Shown piece by piece: positions 1 through 8,442 of a DNA stretch of 64,000 nt. The number at the start of each line of letters is the position of its first letter. The first letter of the stretch is position 1. The translations under genes were made by a program, and so were the position numbers. The notes beneath the pieces are model-generated. The model searched no databases, was not told where the DNA came from, and saw nothing but the letters and a program-made list of their open reading frames with translations. This stretch comes from Pseudomonas yangonensis (GTDB lineage Bacteria; Pseudomonadota; Gammaproteobacteria; Pseudomonadales; Pseudomonadaceae): positions 162,752-226,751 of the forward strand of contig NZ_BLJU01000012.1 in the NCBI RefSeq assembly GCF_009932725.1, written 5' to 3'.

Positions 1-293
1 TCGCCTGTCCAGCAGACCGTATCGCCCTGGGCGTCGATCAGCGCGCACTGGCGCAGTTCCATGCAGGGATCGGTGTCCTTGAGTCGCTCCAGCGCATCCT
101 GCGCCGAATGCCCCTGGCGCAGCAGCGCAAGACCGTCCAGGCCCAGATAGGGATTGACCTGCGCCTGGGTCGCCACCGCGCCGACGCCGGCCGCCGCGTG
201 GCTGAGCAGCTTGCCCACGGCGGGCATGGCGGTGGCCGCGGCGACACCGAACTGACCGCTGCGCGGGCAACGGGCGATGATGGAAAAGGTCAT
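1..293 (-). CDS. DUF1028 family protein (partial, N-terminus only)
   Basis: Only the first ~97 residues lie in the window; the gene runs off the left edge. The protein begins MTFSIIARCPRSGQFGVAAA, the start typical of DUF1028 proteins, which belong to the Ntn-hydrolase-like fold. A GVGAVATQAQVNPYLG segment follows and is also typical. The exact reaction of this family is not settled; some members sit in peptide or amino-acid degradation loci. It is divergent from the D-serine dehydratase gene, with about 138 bp between the two starts. Family assignment is firm, function open. Confidence 0.75.
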   Translation of the reverse strand, partial: MTFSIIARCPRSGQFGVAAATAMPAVGKLLSHAAAGVGAVATQAQVNPYLGLDGLALLRQGHSAQDALERLKDTDPCMELRQCALIDAQGDTVCWTG

Positions 294-431
294 GGCGACT
301 CCTGGACGATTTTCAGCTTAGGCCATCACCAGGCCGGTATCGTTCCGCTTGGCTGGCCGCTGCTGCCTTTGCCAGATCAGCCCGGGCGTCGTCTAATGCG
401 TACTGTTCACTGCCTGTTATGAGGGATGCGC

Positions 432-1790
432 ATGATTCTTGGCCAGTCGCTCGCGCAATGGCGCGCGGAGTTTCCGCTGCTCGACGAGCTGATCGCCCTG
501 CGCGAAACCAGCTGGTTCAACCCCGCCGTGGCGCCTGCTGCCGAAGCACTGGCCGATGTCGGTTTGAGCGCTGCCGATGTGGCCGACGCCCGCGCGCGTC
601 TCGAGCGCTTCGCCCCCTACCTGGCCCGGGCGTTCCCGCAGACGGCTGTCAGCGGCGGCATCATCGAGTCGGATATTCTGCCCTTGCCGCAGATGCAGGC
701 GCTGCTGCGTGAGGAGGCCGAAGAAGAAATCGGCGCGCTGTGGCTCAAGCGCGACAGCCATCTGCCCATCTCCGGTTCGATCAAGGCCCGCGGCGGCATC
801 TACGAGGTGCTCAAGCATGCCGAAGACCTGGCACTGGCGGCCGGTCTGCTCAGGCTCGATGACGATTACGCCTGCCTCGACAGCGATGCGATGCGCGCCT
901 TCTTCGCTGGCTATCAGGTGGCGGTCGGTTCTACCGGCAACCTCGGCCTGTCCATCGGCATCATCAGTGCACGTCTGGGCTTTCAGGCCACGGTGCATAT
1001 GTCCGCCGATGCCCGTCAGTGGAAGAAGGACAAGCTGCGCGCCCATGGCGTGACCGTGGTCGAGTACGCCAGCGATTACAGCGTTGCGGTGGAGCAGGGA
1101 CGCCGCCAGGCCGAGGCCGATCCGCGTTGCCACTTCGTCGATGACGAGAACTCCAGGCACCTGTTCCTCGGCTATGCGGTGGCTGGCGAGCGCCTCAGGC
1201 AGCAACTCGCGGCGGCCGATGTCGTGGTCGATGCCGAGCATCCGCTGTTTGTCTACCTGCCCTGTGGCGTCGGTGGCGGGCCGGGCGGCGTGGCCTTCGG
1301 CCTGAAGCTGGCGTTCGGCGATGCGGTGCACTGCCTGTTCGCCGAGCCGACCCATTCACCGTGCATGCTGCTCGGCGTGCATACCGGCCGGCACGAAGAA
1401 CTGGCGGTGCAGGATTTCGGCATCGACAACCGCACCGCGGCCGATGGCCTGGCGGTCGGGCGGCCATCGGGTTTCGTCGGCCGCGCCATGCAGCGGCTGA
1501 TCGACGGCTATTACACGGTCAGCGACGAGCAGCTGTTCCGCTACCTGGCGTTGCTGCAGCAGACCGAGGGTCAGCGCCTGGAGCCTTCGGCCCTGGCCGG
1601 ACTGCCGGGTGTATTGCGTGTGCTGGGCGAGCAGCAGGGCTATCGCCAGCGCCTGGGCCTGACACCGCAGCGTATGGCGCAGGCGACGCATCTGGTCTGG
1701 GCAACGGGCGGCAGCATGGTGCCGCAGGCTGAAATGGACAGCTACCTGGCGCGAGGGCGGCAACTGTTGCAGGGTTCGGGCGTAGATTGA
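432..1790 (+). CDS. dsdA: D-serine ammonia-lyase (D-serine dehydratase)
   Basis: PLP enzyme converting D-serine to pyruvate and ammonia in the cytosol. The 452-aa length matches the family. Diagnostic stretches are RETSWFNP near residue 28, [17 protein letters not shown] with the Schiff-base lysine at about residue 118, [13 protein letters not shown], the glycine-rich phosphate loop [10 protein letters not shown], and [18 protein letters not shown] chose the ATG at 432 because GAGGG at 421-425 is 6 nt upstream; an in-frame ATG at 426 abuts that site and would be too close. No dsdC regulator or dsdX transporter lies next to it, unlike in enterobacteria. Its 3' end faces the fumarase gene across a repeat-rich gap. 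Confidence 0.95.
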   Translation: MILGQSLAQWRAEFPLLDELIALRETSWFNPAVAPAAEALADVGLSAADVADARARLERFAPYLARAFPQTAVSGGIIESDILPLPQMQALLREEAEEEIGALWLKRDSHLPISGSIKARGGIYEVLKHAEDLALAAGLLRLDDDYACLDSDAMRAFFAGYQVAVGSTGNLGLSIGIISARLGFQATVHMSADARQWKKDKLRAHGVTVVEYASDYSVAVEQGRRQAEADPRCHFVDDENSRHLFLGYAVAGERLRQQLAAADVVVDAEHPLFVYLPCGVGGGPGGVAFGLKLAFGDAVHCLFAEPTHSPCMLLGVHTGRHEELAVQDFGIDNRTAADGLAVGRPSGFVGRAMQRLIDGYYTVSDEQLFRYLALLQQTEGQRLEPSALAGLPGVLRVLGEQQGYRQRLGLTPQRMAQATHLVWATGGSMVPQAEMDSYLARGRQLLQGSGVD

Positions 1791-2154
1791 CGCATACCTG
1801 TAGGGGCCCCGCCCTCGGGCGAAGCTTCTCCGTCGCGTGCCCGGGCCAATTCGCCGCGGGGCGCGGCTCCTACTCATGAGTGATAAGAGGGCGCCTGAAA
1901 ACGTAGAAGCCCGGCACTTGGCCGTCATGCTGTTCACTTAAGGTTGTACACGTTTGACGCCCCTCTCCCATTTATGGGAGAGGGGCTGGGGGAGAGGGCT
2001 GAAACACCGCAAAACTGCCAGTTTTCCCCTCTCCCTAACCCTCTCCCCAAAGGGGGGAGGGGACTGATCGTGTCCGACCATTTCTTATGTGAACAGCATT
2101 ACGGCACTTGGCCGGGCTTCTCCTTGCAGCTTGAAGCTGGTCGCTTGCAGCTGC
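1791..2154. other. Intergenic gap between convergent dsdA and fumarase genes
   Basis: No gene is supported in this 364-bp stretch. It holds a short GC-rich segment with a partial CGCGGCTCCTAC repeat end near 1862-1873, followed by the compound inverted-repeat element at 1906-2120 described separately. The hairpins probably serve as transcription barriers for the two convergent genes. Confidence 0.7.
1906..2120. repeat. Compound inverted-repeat element with nested CTCTCCC hairpins
   Basis: The outer arms 1906-1941 and 2085-2120 are near-perfect inverted copies, both ending in GAAGCCCGGC outward. A central hexamer differs between arms (ACTTGG against CAAGTG). Inside sits a perfect 12-bp hairpin, 1960-1971 with 1974-1985 (CCCCTCTCCCAT / ATGGGAGAGGGG). 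A second, looser CTCTCCC/GGGGAGGGG pair lies around 2022-2063. This resembles the small palindromic intergenic elements common in Pseudomonas and Xanthomonas. It could be a MITE-like remnant or simply a strong bidirectional transcription barrier. Confidence 0.6.
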
Positions 2155-3678
2155 TTACTTCACTTCCACCGCCAGGCTTTCGGCGATCTTCTTGTTCCAG
2201 ATCGCAGGGCCGGTGATGTGCACCGACTCGCCCTTGGTGTCGACCGCGACGGTCACAGGCATGTCTTTGACTTCGAACTCGTAGATGGCTTCCATACCCA
2301 GTTCTTCGAAGGCCAGCACCTTGGACTTCTTGATCGCCTGGGCCACCAGGTAGGCGGCGCCGCCGACGGCCATCAGGTACACGGCCTTGTTGTCCTTGAT
2401 CGCGTCGATGGCGATGGGGCCGCGCTCGGACTTGCCGATCATGCCCAGCAGACCGGTCTGCTCGAGGATCTGACGGGTGAACTTGTCCATACGGGTGGCG
2501 GTAGTCGGGCCAGCCGGGCCAACCACTTCATTGCCGACCGGATCGACCGGGCCGACGTAATAGATGAAGCGACCCTTGAGGTCCACCGGCAATTGCTCGC
2601 CCTTGTTCAGCATGTCGACCATGCGCTTGTGCGCGGCGTCGCGGCCGGTGAGCATCTTGCCGTTGAGCAGCACGGTCTCGCCCGGCTTCCAGCTCTGCAC
2701 CTCTTCCGGTGTCAGGGTGTCGAGGTTGACACGGCGCGCGCTCGGGCCGGCCTCCCAGACGATTTCCGGATAGGCATCCAGATCCGGCGCTTCCAGTACG
2801 GCCGGGCCCGAGCCGTCGAGCACGAAGTGGGCGTGGCGGGTGGCGGCGCAGTTGGGGATCATGCACACCGGCAGGCTTGCTGCGTGGGTCGGGTAGTCCA
2901 TGATCTTCACGTCGAGCACGGTGGTCAGGCCGCCCAGGCCCTGGGCGCCGATGCCCAGCTGGTTGACCTTCTCGAACAGCTCCAGACGCAGCTCCTCGAT
3001 GCGGTTCTGCGGGCCGCGGGCCTGCAGCTCATGGATGTCGATGTGCTCCATCAGCACTTCCTTGGCCATCACCGCGGCCTTCTCGGCGGTGCCGCCGATG
3101 CCGATGCCGAGCATGCCCGGCGGGCACCAGCCGGCGCCCATGGTCGGCACGGTCTTCAGCACCCAGTCGACGATGGAGTCGGACGGGTTGAGCATGGCCA
3201 TCTTCGACTTGTTCTCGGAGCCGCCGCCCTTGGCCGCGACGTCCACTTCCACCTTGTCACCGGGGACGATGGAGTAGTGGATCACTGCCGGGGTGTTGTC
3301 CTTGGTGTTCTTGCGGGCACCTGCCGGGTCGGCCAGGATCGAGGCGCGCAGGACGTTCTCGGGCAGGTTGTAGGCGCGGCGCACGCCCTCGTTGATCATG
3401 TCGTCGACGCTCATGGTGGCGCCGTCCCAGCGCACGTCCATACCAACCTTGATGAACACGGTGACGATGCCGGTATCCTGGCAGATCGGGCGGTGGCCGG
3501 TGGCACACATGCGCGAGTTGATCAGAATCTGCGCCATGGAGTCCTTGGCGGCCGGCGATTCCTCCTTCAGGTAGGCCTCGTGCATCGCCTGGATGAAGTC
3601 GACGGGGTGGTAATAGGAGATGAACTGCAGTGCGTCGGCAACGCTCTGAATCAGGTCGTCCTGCTTGATCACGGTCAT
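2155..3678 (-). CDS. fumA: Fumarate hydratase, class I ([4Fe-4S])
   Basis: Interconverts fumarate and L-malate in the TCA cycle, cytosolic. At 507 aa it has the usual length of single-chain class I fumarases, with the N-terminal cluster-binding domain followed by the C-terminal beta domain. Cluster cysteines are visible in GHRPICQDTG, GAGWCPPGM and MIPNCAATRH. Further family marks are GGGSENKSK, PVDPVGNEVVGPAGPTTATR and AIDAIKDNKAVYL. Being oxygen-labile, class I enzymes are generally paired with a class II fumarase elsewhere in Pseudomonas. The neighbouring GGDEF/ferredoxin-reductase/enoyl-CoA/pykA order matches the P. aeruginosa region as I recall it. The symbol could also be given as fumB. 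Confidence 0.95.
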   Translation of the reverse strand: MTVIKQDDLIQSVADALQFISYYHPVDFIQAMHEAYLKEESPAAKDSMAQILINSRMCATGHRPICQDTGIVTVFIKVGMDVRWDGATMSVDDMINEGVRRAYNLPENVLRASILADPAGARKNTKDNTPAVIHYSIVPGDKVEVDVAAKGGGSENKSKMAMLNPSDSIVDWVLKTVPTMGAGWCPPGMLGIGIGGTAEKAAVMAKEVLMEHIDIHELQARGPQNRIEELRLELFEKVNQLGIGAQGLGGLTTVLDVKIMDYPTHAASLPVCMIPNCAATRHAHFVLDGSGPAVLEAPDLDAYPEIVWEAGPSARRVNLDTLTPEEVQSWKPGETVLLNGKMLTGRDAAHKRMVDMLNKGEQLPVDLKGRFIYYVGPVDPVGNEVVGPAGPTTATRMDKFTRQILEQTGLLGMIGKSERGPIAIDAIKDNKAVYLMAVGGAAYLVAQAIKKSKVLAFEELGMEAIYEFEVKDMPVTVAVDTKGESVHITGPAIWNKKIAESLAVEVK

Positions 3679-3966
3679 TGGGGCGCTCCTCTATCAGGGA
3701 ACATCTACAAGGAAGCGCCGGACAACGACCCGGCGCAACGGCGAAAAACTGTCGGGCGCGATATTCACCTCGCTCCGCGACGGTCTGCTTAGGTGGCCGC
3801 CACGGCGGGCAGCAACAAAAAAGGCGCGGCAGTATACCGCGGCGGTCGTATAGGGCACAGCCGCCTAAGGTCGATGATGCTAGCCGGGTGGCGGTGATCG
3901 GTTCGCTAGGCAATCTGTGATCACAGGGGTAGAGTAACGGCCAGATGCCAGTATGGGATGGAGCCC

Positions 3967-5094
3967 ATGAGCTCAACCACTCCTCGGGGCACGCAGCGCA
4001 GCCTGCAAAGCCTTCTGCTCAAACGCTTCGCCATGGCCTTCGCTACCTACGCGATGATGGCGCTCGTCTGCTGGTTCGCTGTATTCAATGGTCTGTTTCT
4101 CGGCTCCATCAGCACGGCCGCCTGGTTGACCCTCGGCGTGTTCGGCAGTCAGCTGGTGTTTCTCTGGCTGTTTCTTTCCGGGCGCAACCTGCGCTACGAA
4201 GACCCCAGCCTGACCCAGGCGCAGGTGCTGGTCGCGCTGGCCTGGCAGCCGCCGTTGCTGGCGCTGTTCGACAGCGCACGCGGCGTGATGATGGTCTTCT
4301 ACGTGCTGATTCTGCTGTTCGGCGTGTTCCAGTTGCCGCCCCGGGTGTTCGCGCGGTGCGCTGCCTTCGCCTTTTTCGGGTTTACCGCGATGGTGCTGGT
4401 GGAGGCCTATCGCATGCAGCTGGTGGACCCGAGCATGGCCTGGCTGCAGGTGTGGGTGCTGTTCATTCTGCTGGTCTGGCTGTGCCTGTTCTCCAGCTAC
4501 GTGCAGGCCATGCGTAAACGCATGCGTCAGCGTCGGTTCGCCTTGCAGGCGCATCAGGACACCCTGCGCGGGATGATGCGTCAGCTCGAGGAACTGGTCG
4601 CCACCGACGAGCTGACCGGGCTGTTCAATCGCCGGCATTTCCTGCGTCTGGCCAGTCGTGAGCTGGAGCATCTCGGGCATGGGCGGCAACACGGCCTGGC
4701 GCTGATCGATCTGGACCATTTCAAGCGAATCAACGATGCTCATGGTCATGCCGCTGGCGACCGGGTGCTGCAGACCTTCGCCGCGGTGGCCCGAGCCTGT
4801 CTGCGTGACGGCGACATCATTGCCCGCTACGGCGGTGAGGAGTTCGTCCTGCTACTGCCCAACACCGATGCCGATCAGTTCACCGCCTGCTGCGAGCGAC
4901 TGCGCGAGGCGTTCGCCAGCGCCGAGCCGGTGGGGGTGAAAATCGACAGCCTCAGTCTGTCCGCCGGCATGACGCTGCTGTTTGCTGGCGATGACCTCGA
5001 CGAAGCCCTGCAACGCGCGGATCAGGCGCTCTATCAGGCCAAGCGCGGCGGGCGCAATCGTTGCGATGCCAGCTGGGAGCGCGCGGGTGCCTGA
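3967..5094 (+). CDS. sadC: Membrane-anchored diguanylate cyclase (GGDEF), SadC-like by position
   Basis: Makes cyclic di-GMP from two GTP. Roughly the first 180 residues form several hydrophobic membrane segments, followed by a basic linker (RKRMRQRRFALQAHQ) and a GGDEF domain from about residue 205. The active site reads GGEEF and an intact RxxD inhibitory site (RDGD) sits five residues upstream, so product inhibition is expected. The order fumarase / GGDEF / ferredoxin reductase / enoyl-CoA hydratase / pykA is what I recall around sadC in P. aeruginosa, so the symbol rests mainly on context. This protein (375 aa) seems shorter than SadC. The start is uncertain: ATG 3967 has GGAG only 3 nt upstream, and ATG 3958 is an alternative. 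Confidence 0.8.
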   Translation: MSSTTPRGTQRSLQSLLLKRFAMAFATYAMMALVCWFAVFNGLFLGSISTAAWLTLGVFGSQLVFLWLFLSGRNLRYEDPSLTQAQVLVALAWQPPLLALFDSARGVMMVFYVLILLFGVFQLPPRVFARCAAFAFFGFTAMVLVEAYRMQLVDPSMAWLQVWVLFILLVWLCLFSSYVQAMRKRMRQRRFALQAHQDTLRGMMRQLEELVATDELTGLFNRRHFLRLASRELEHLGHGRQHGLALIDLDHFKRINDAHGHAAGDRVLQTFAAVARACLRDGDIIARYGGEEFVLLLPNTDADQFTACCERLREAFASAEPVGVKIDSLSLSAGMTLLFAGDDLDEALQRADQALYQAKRGGRNRCDASWERAGA

Positions 5095-6025
5095 GCTGCG
5101 TGTGGGCGCCCGACAGCTGCAGGTGGCCCAGCAAACCAACTTGCTCGATGCGCTGCTCGGCGGCGGTGTGGCCGTGCCCTACAGCTGCCGGGCTGGCAGT
5201 TGCCACGCCTGTCTGGTGCGTTGCGTGGACGGCGAGCCGCTGGATCTGCAACCCGAGGCGCTGGCTAACGACAAGCGCGCCGAGGGCTGGCGTCTGGCCT
5301 GCCAGTGCCAGGTGGTCGGTGATCTGCAGGTCGAACCCTTCGATCCACAGCGCGATGGCCTGGCCGCGCGAGTGGTCGCCCTGGATTGGCCCAGTCCGCA
5401 GGTCCTGCGTCTGCGCCTGCAGCCGGAGCGGCCACTGCGCTATCGCCCCGGTCAGCATGTGTTGCTGTGGAGCGAAGAGGGAGTCGCCCGGCCCTATTCG
5501 CTGGCCAGCGTGCCGGGCGAAGACGATTGGCTGGAGTTTCATATCGATTGCCGCAAGCCCGGGGCGTTCTGTGATGCAGCGCGGCGCCTGCAGCCGGGCG
5601 ATGGGCTGCGTCTGGGCGAGTTGCGCGGTGGTGCGCTGCATTACGATGCCGACTGGCAGTCGCGTCCGCTCTGGCTGCTCGCCGCAGGTACCGGGCTGGC
5701 GCCCTTGTACGGGGTGCTGCGCGAGGCATTGCGCCAGGAACATCAGGGGGCCATTCGTCTGCTGCACGTGGCGCATGACGCGGCCGAGCACTATCTGGCC
5801 GACGAACTGCAGGCGCTGGCAGCGCAGCACGGCAAGCTGCAGGTGGAGCTGGTGACGGCGGCGCAGTTGCCGGCTGCTTTGGCCGAACTGCGCCTTGTTT
5901 CACGGCAGACCCTCGCCTTACTCTGCGGCCATCCGGAGACGGTCGACAGCTTCGCGCGGCGCCTCTACATGGCAGGTTTGCCGCGCAGTCAGATGCTCGC
6001 CGACGTCTTTCTCACCCGCGCGTAG
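5087..6025 (+). CDS. 2Fe-2S ferredoxin-NAD(P)H reductase fusion
   Basis: A 312-aa electron-transfer flavoprotein. An N-terminal plant-type ferredoxin domain (about 1-85) carries CRAGSCHAC plus a later CQC for the cluster. An FNR-type FAD domain follows with RPYSLAS, then an NAD(P) domain with LAAGTGLAPLYGVL and a terminal CGHPETVDSF motif. The start is GTG at 5087: GGGAG at 5075-5079 is 7 nt upstream, and this start overlaps the diguanylate cyclase stop by 8 nt, implying translational coupling. It is likely the reductase of an oxygenase or a stand-alone oxidoreductase; the partner is unknown and no oxygenase lies nearby. Confidence 0.85.
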   Translation: MPELRVGARQLQVAQQTNLLDALLGGGVAVPYSCRAGSCHACLVRCVDGEPLDLQPEALANDKRAEGWRLACQCQVVGDLQVEPFDPQRDGLAARVVALDWPSPQVLRLRLQPERPLRYRPGQHVLLWSEEGVARPYSLASVPGEDDWLEFHIDCRKPGAFCDAARRLQPGDGLRLGELRGGALHYDADWQSRPLWLLAAGTGLAPLYGVLREALRQEHQGAIRLLHVAHDAAEHYLADELQALAAQHGKLQVELVTAAQLPAALAELRLVSRQTLALLCGHPETVDSFARRLYMAGLPRSQMLADVFLTRA

Positions 6026-6082
6026 GCTGCACCTGACCGCTCTTGCTGCCAGGCTGGCCCGCACCTTGGCCTGGAGCCTTGC

Positions 6083-6856
6083 ATGAGCGAACACCTGCAT
6101 ATCGAACGCGACGGCGGTCTGTTGACCCTGCGCATGCATCGCCCGGACAAGAAGAATGCGCTGACCCGCGCCATGTACGCCGGCATGGCCGAGGTGCTGG
6201 ACGAGGCCGTGCGCGATACGAGTGTGCGCGTGGTGCTGCTGACCGGTGGCGAGGACTGCTTCACCAGCGGCAACGATGTCGCCGACTTCATCCAGGCGCC
6301 GCCGACCGGGCTGAACAGCGAAGTATTCCAGTTCATGCGCGCGCTGTTCGACTTCAGCAAGCCGGTGGTCGCCGCTGTGGCCGGCCCGGCGGTGGGCATC
6401 GGTACCACCCTGTTGCTGCATTGCGACCTGGTCTATGTCGCCCGCGATGCACAGCTGAAGATGCCTTTCGTAAACCTGGGGCTGTGCCCCGAGTACGGTT
6501 CAAGCCAGATTTTGCCGCGTTTGCTGGGGCACGCGCGTGCTGCCGAGCTGCTGTTGCTAGGCCAGTCATTCACAGGCGAGCAGGCGGCTGCCTGGGGCAT
6601 CGCCAATCAGGCACTCGATGATGGCGCGGCGACCTTGAGCAAGGCCCGTGAGATGGCGCAATGCTTTCTCGAACTGGCGCCATCGGCCGTTGCCGACAGC
6701 AAACGCCTGATGCGTGCACCGGGACGCGAGGAGTTGCGCAAGGTGATCGAGGAGGAGGGTGCCCTGTTCGGCCAGCGCCTGCGCTCGCCCGAGGCCATCG
6801 AGGCGCTGACCGCATTCATGCAGCGCAGAAAGCCGGATTTCTCTCGCTTCGCATAG
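6083..6856 (+). CDS. Crotonase-fold enoyl-CoA hydratase/isomerase (delta3,delta2-isomerase-like)
   Basis: A 257-aa crotonase-superfamily protein acting on enoyl-CoA thioesters. The oxyanion-hole segments CFTSGNDVADF and AVAGPAVGIGTTLLLHCDL are present. The two classical hydratase glutamates are not both present: the position before the conserved LG is Phe (KMPFVNLG), while a Glu sits in LCPEYGSS. That pattern is seen in peroxisomal-type delta3,delta2-enoyl-CoA isomerases (PEGCSS), so isomerase activity on unsaturated fatty acids is more likely than hydration. GGAG precedes the ATG by about 8 nt. It ends just before a bidirectional terminator shared with pykA. Confidence 0.85.
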   Translation: MSEHLHIERDGGLLTLRMHRPDKKNALTRAMYAGMAEVLDEAVRDTSVRVVLLTGGEDCFTSGNDVADFIQAPPTGLNSEVFQFMRALFDFSKPVVAAVAGPAVGIGTTLLLHCDLVYVARDAQLKMPFVNLGLCPEYGSSQILPRLLGHARAAELLLLGQSFTGEQAAAWGIANQALDDGAATLSKAREMAQCFLELAPSAVADSKRLMRAPGREELRKVIEEEGALFGQRLRSPEAIEALTAFMQRRKPDFSRFA

Positions 6857-6877
6857 GCTGCGCCCGCCTCGGAAAAC

Positions 6878-6906
6878 AAAAGGCCGCTCATCGAGCGGCC
6901 TTTTGC
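6878..6906. terminator. Bidirectional intrinsic terminator between enoyl-CoA gene and pykA
   Basis: Stem AAGGCCGCT / AGCGGCCTT with a CATCG loop at about 6880-6903, flanked by A-rich sequence on the left and TTTTG on the right, so it can act on both strands. Confidence 0.85.
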
Positions 6907-6919
6907 ATTGACGGGTGGA

Positions 6920-8371
6920 TTACACCATTGGATCGCCGACGTGGAGGATCTTCATGGTGTTGGTGCCGCCGGTGCCGTGGTAGCTGTCACCCTTGGTCAG
7001 GATCACCCAGTCGCCCGGCTCCACTACGCCGCGCTTGAGCAGCTCGTCCACCGCCGCCTGGCTGACCTTGTTCGCCGGCAGCGAGGCCGGGTCGAACGGC
7101 ACGGTGTAGACGCCGCGGAACAGCGCCACGCGGGCCTGGGCTTCGCGATGCGGAGTGAAGGCGAAGATCGGGATCGACGAGCGGATGCGCGACATGATCA
7201 GCGGGCTGTAGCCACTCTCGGTCAGGCTGATGATGGCCTTGACGCCCGGGAAGTGGTTGGCGGTGTACATGGTCGCCAGGGCGATGCTTTCGTCGCAGCG
7301 CTCGAAGGTGCGACCCAGGCGGTGGCTGGACTGCTTGCTGGTCGGGTGCTTCTCGGCGCCCAGGCACACACGCGCCATGGCCTGCACGGCTTCGACCGGG
7401 TATTCGCCGGCGGCGCTTTCCGCCGACAGCATCACCGCATCGGTGTAGTCCAGCGCGGCGTTGGCCACGTCGGAGACTTCGGCACGGGTCGGCATCGGGC
7501 TGTGGATCATCGACTCCATCATCTGCGTGGCGGTGATCACCGCTTTGTTCAGGCGACGGGCGTGGGCGATGATCTTCTTCTGGATGCCGACCAGCTCGGC
7601 GTCGCCGATTTCCACGGCCAGGTCGCCGCGGGCCACCATCACCGCGTCACTGGCGCGGATCAGGCCATCGAGGGCTTCGTCGTCGGCCACCGCTTCGGCG
7701 CGTTCGATCTTGGCCACCAGCCAGGCAGTACCGCCGGCCTCGGTGAGCAGGCGACGGGCATAGTCCATGTCCGCGGCATCGCGCGGGAAGGAGACGGCCA
7801 GGTAGTCCAGATCCATCTCGGCAGCGACCTTGATGTCGGCCTTGTCCTTGTCGGTCAGCGCCGGTGCGGTCAGACCACCGCCGCGGCGGTTGATACCCTT
7901 GTTGTCCGACAGCGGGCCGCCGATCACCACGCGGCAGTGCAGTTCGTCGGCGCCCTTGAGTTCGACGCGCATGACCACGCGGCCGTCGTCGAGCAGCAGT
8001 TCGTCACCGACATCGCAATCCTGAATCAGCGCCGGGTAGTCGATACCGACCACTTCCTGGGTGCCGGCCGTGCGCGAGTGGCTGGAGGAGAGACGGAACA
8101 GGTCGCCTTCCTTGAGCTCGATGCGCTTGTTCTCGAACTTGGCGATGCGAATTTTCGGGCCTTGCAGGTCGCCGAGCAGGGCAACGTGGCGGCCGTGCTT
8201 GGCGGCCAGCTCGCGGACCAGGGCGGCGCGTGCCTTGTGGTCGTCCGGCGTGCCATGGGAGAAGTTCAGACGGGCCACGTCGAGACCGGCGAGGATCAGT
8301 TGCTCCAGCACTTCCGGCGAGCTGCTGGCCGGGCCCAGGGTGGCGACGATTTTGGTGCGGCGAAAGGTCAT
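6920..8371 (-). CDS. pykA: Pyruvate kinase (PykA type)
   Basis: Catalyses PEP + ADP to pyruvate + ATP, the last glycolytic step. At 483 aa it matches the PykA form. Visible family marks are TKIVATLGPAS, LDVARLNFSHG, the inserted B domain (about 70-170), KIERAEA, MVARGDLAVEIG with the metal-binding acidic residues, ITATQMMESM and the C-terminal effector domain. GGGAG lies about 8 nt before the start. It converges on the upstream enoyl-CoA gene at a shared terminator, and a 71-bp gap separates it from the Usp gene on the same strand. Confidence 0.95.
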   Translation of the reverse strand: MTFRRTKIVATLGPASSSPEVLEQLILAGLDVARLNFSHGTPDDHKARAALVRELAAKHGRHVALLGDLQGPKIRIAKFENKRIELKEGDLFRLSSSHSRTAGTQEVVGIDYPALIQDCDVGDELLLDDGRVVMRVELKGADELHCRVVIGGPLSDNKGINRRGGGLTAPALTDKDKADIKVAAEMDLDYLAVSFPRDAADMDYARRLLTEAGGTAWLVAKIERAEAVADDEALDGLIRASDAVMVARGDLAVEIGDAELVGIQKKIIAHARRLNKAVITATQMMESMIHSPMPTRAEVSDVANAALDYTDAVMLSAESAAGEYPVEAVQAMARVCLGAEKHPTSKQSSHRLGRTFERCDESIALATMYTANHFPGVKAIISLTESGYSPLIMSRIRSSIPIFAFTPHREAQARVALFRGVYTVPFDPASLPANKVSQAAVDELLKRGVVEPGDWVILTKGDSYHGTGGTNTMKILHVGDPMV

Positions 8372-8442
8372 GCACGAACTCCCTAGTGAACTATGTCAGG
8401 GAGGCTACTACGCCATTCAGCTGTAGTCATTGTTCCTGTGCA

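Noticed and set aside
3915..3926. Palindrome CTGTGATCACAG upstream of the diguanylate cyclase as a Vfr/CRP site
   Set aside because: CRP/Vfr sites need six bases between TGTGA and TCACA; here the halves abut, so it is not a good match. It could be another operator.
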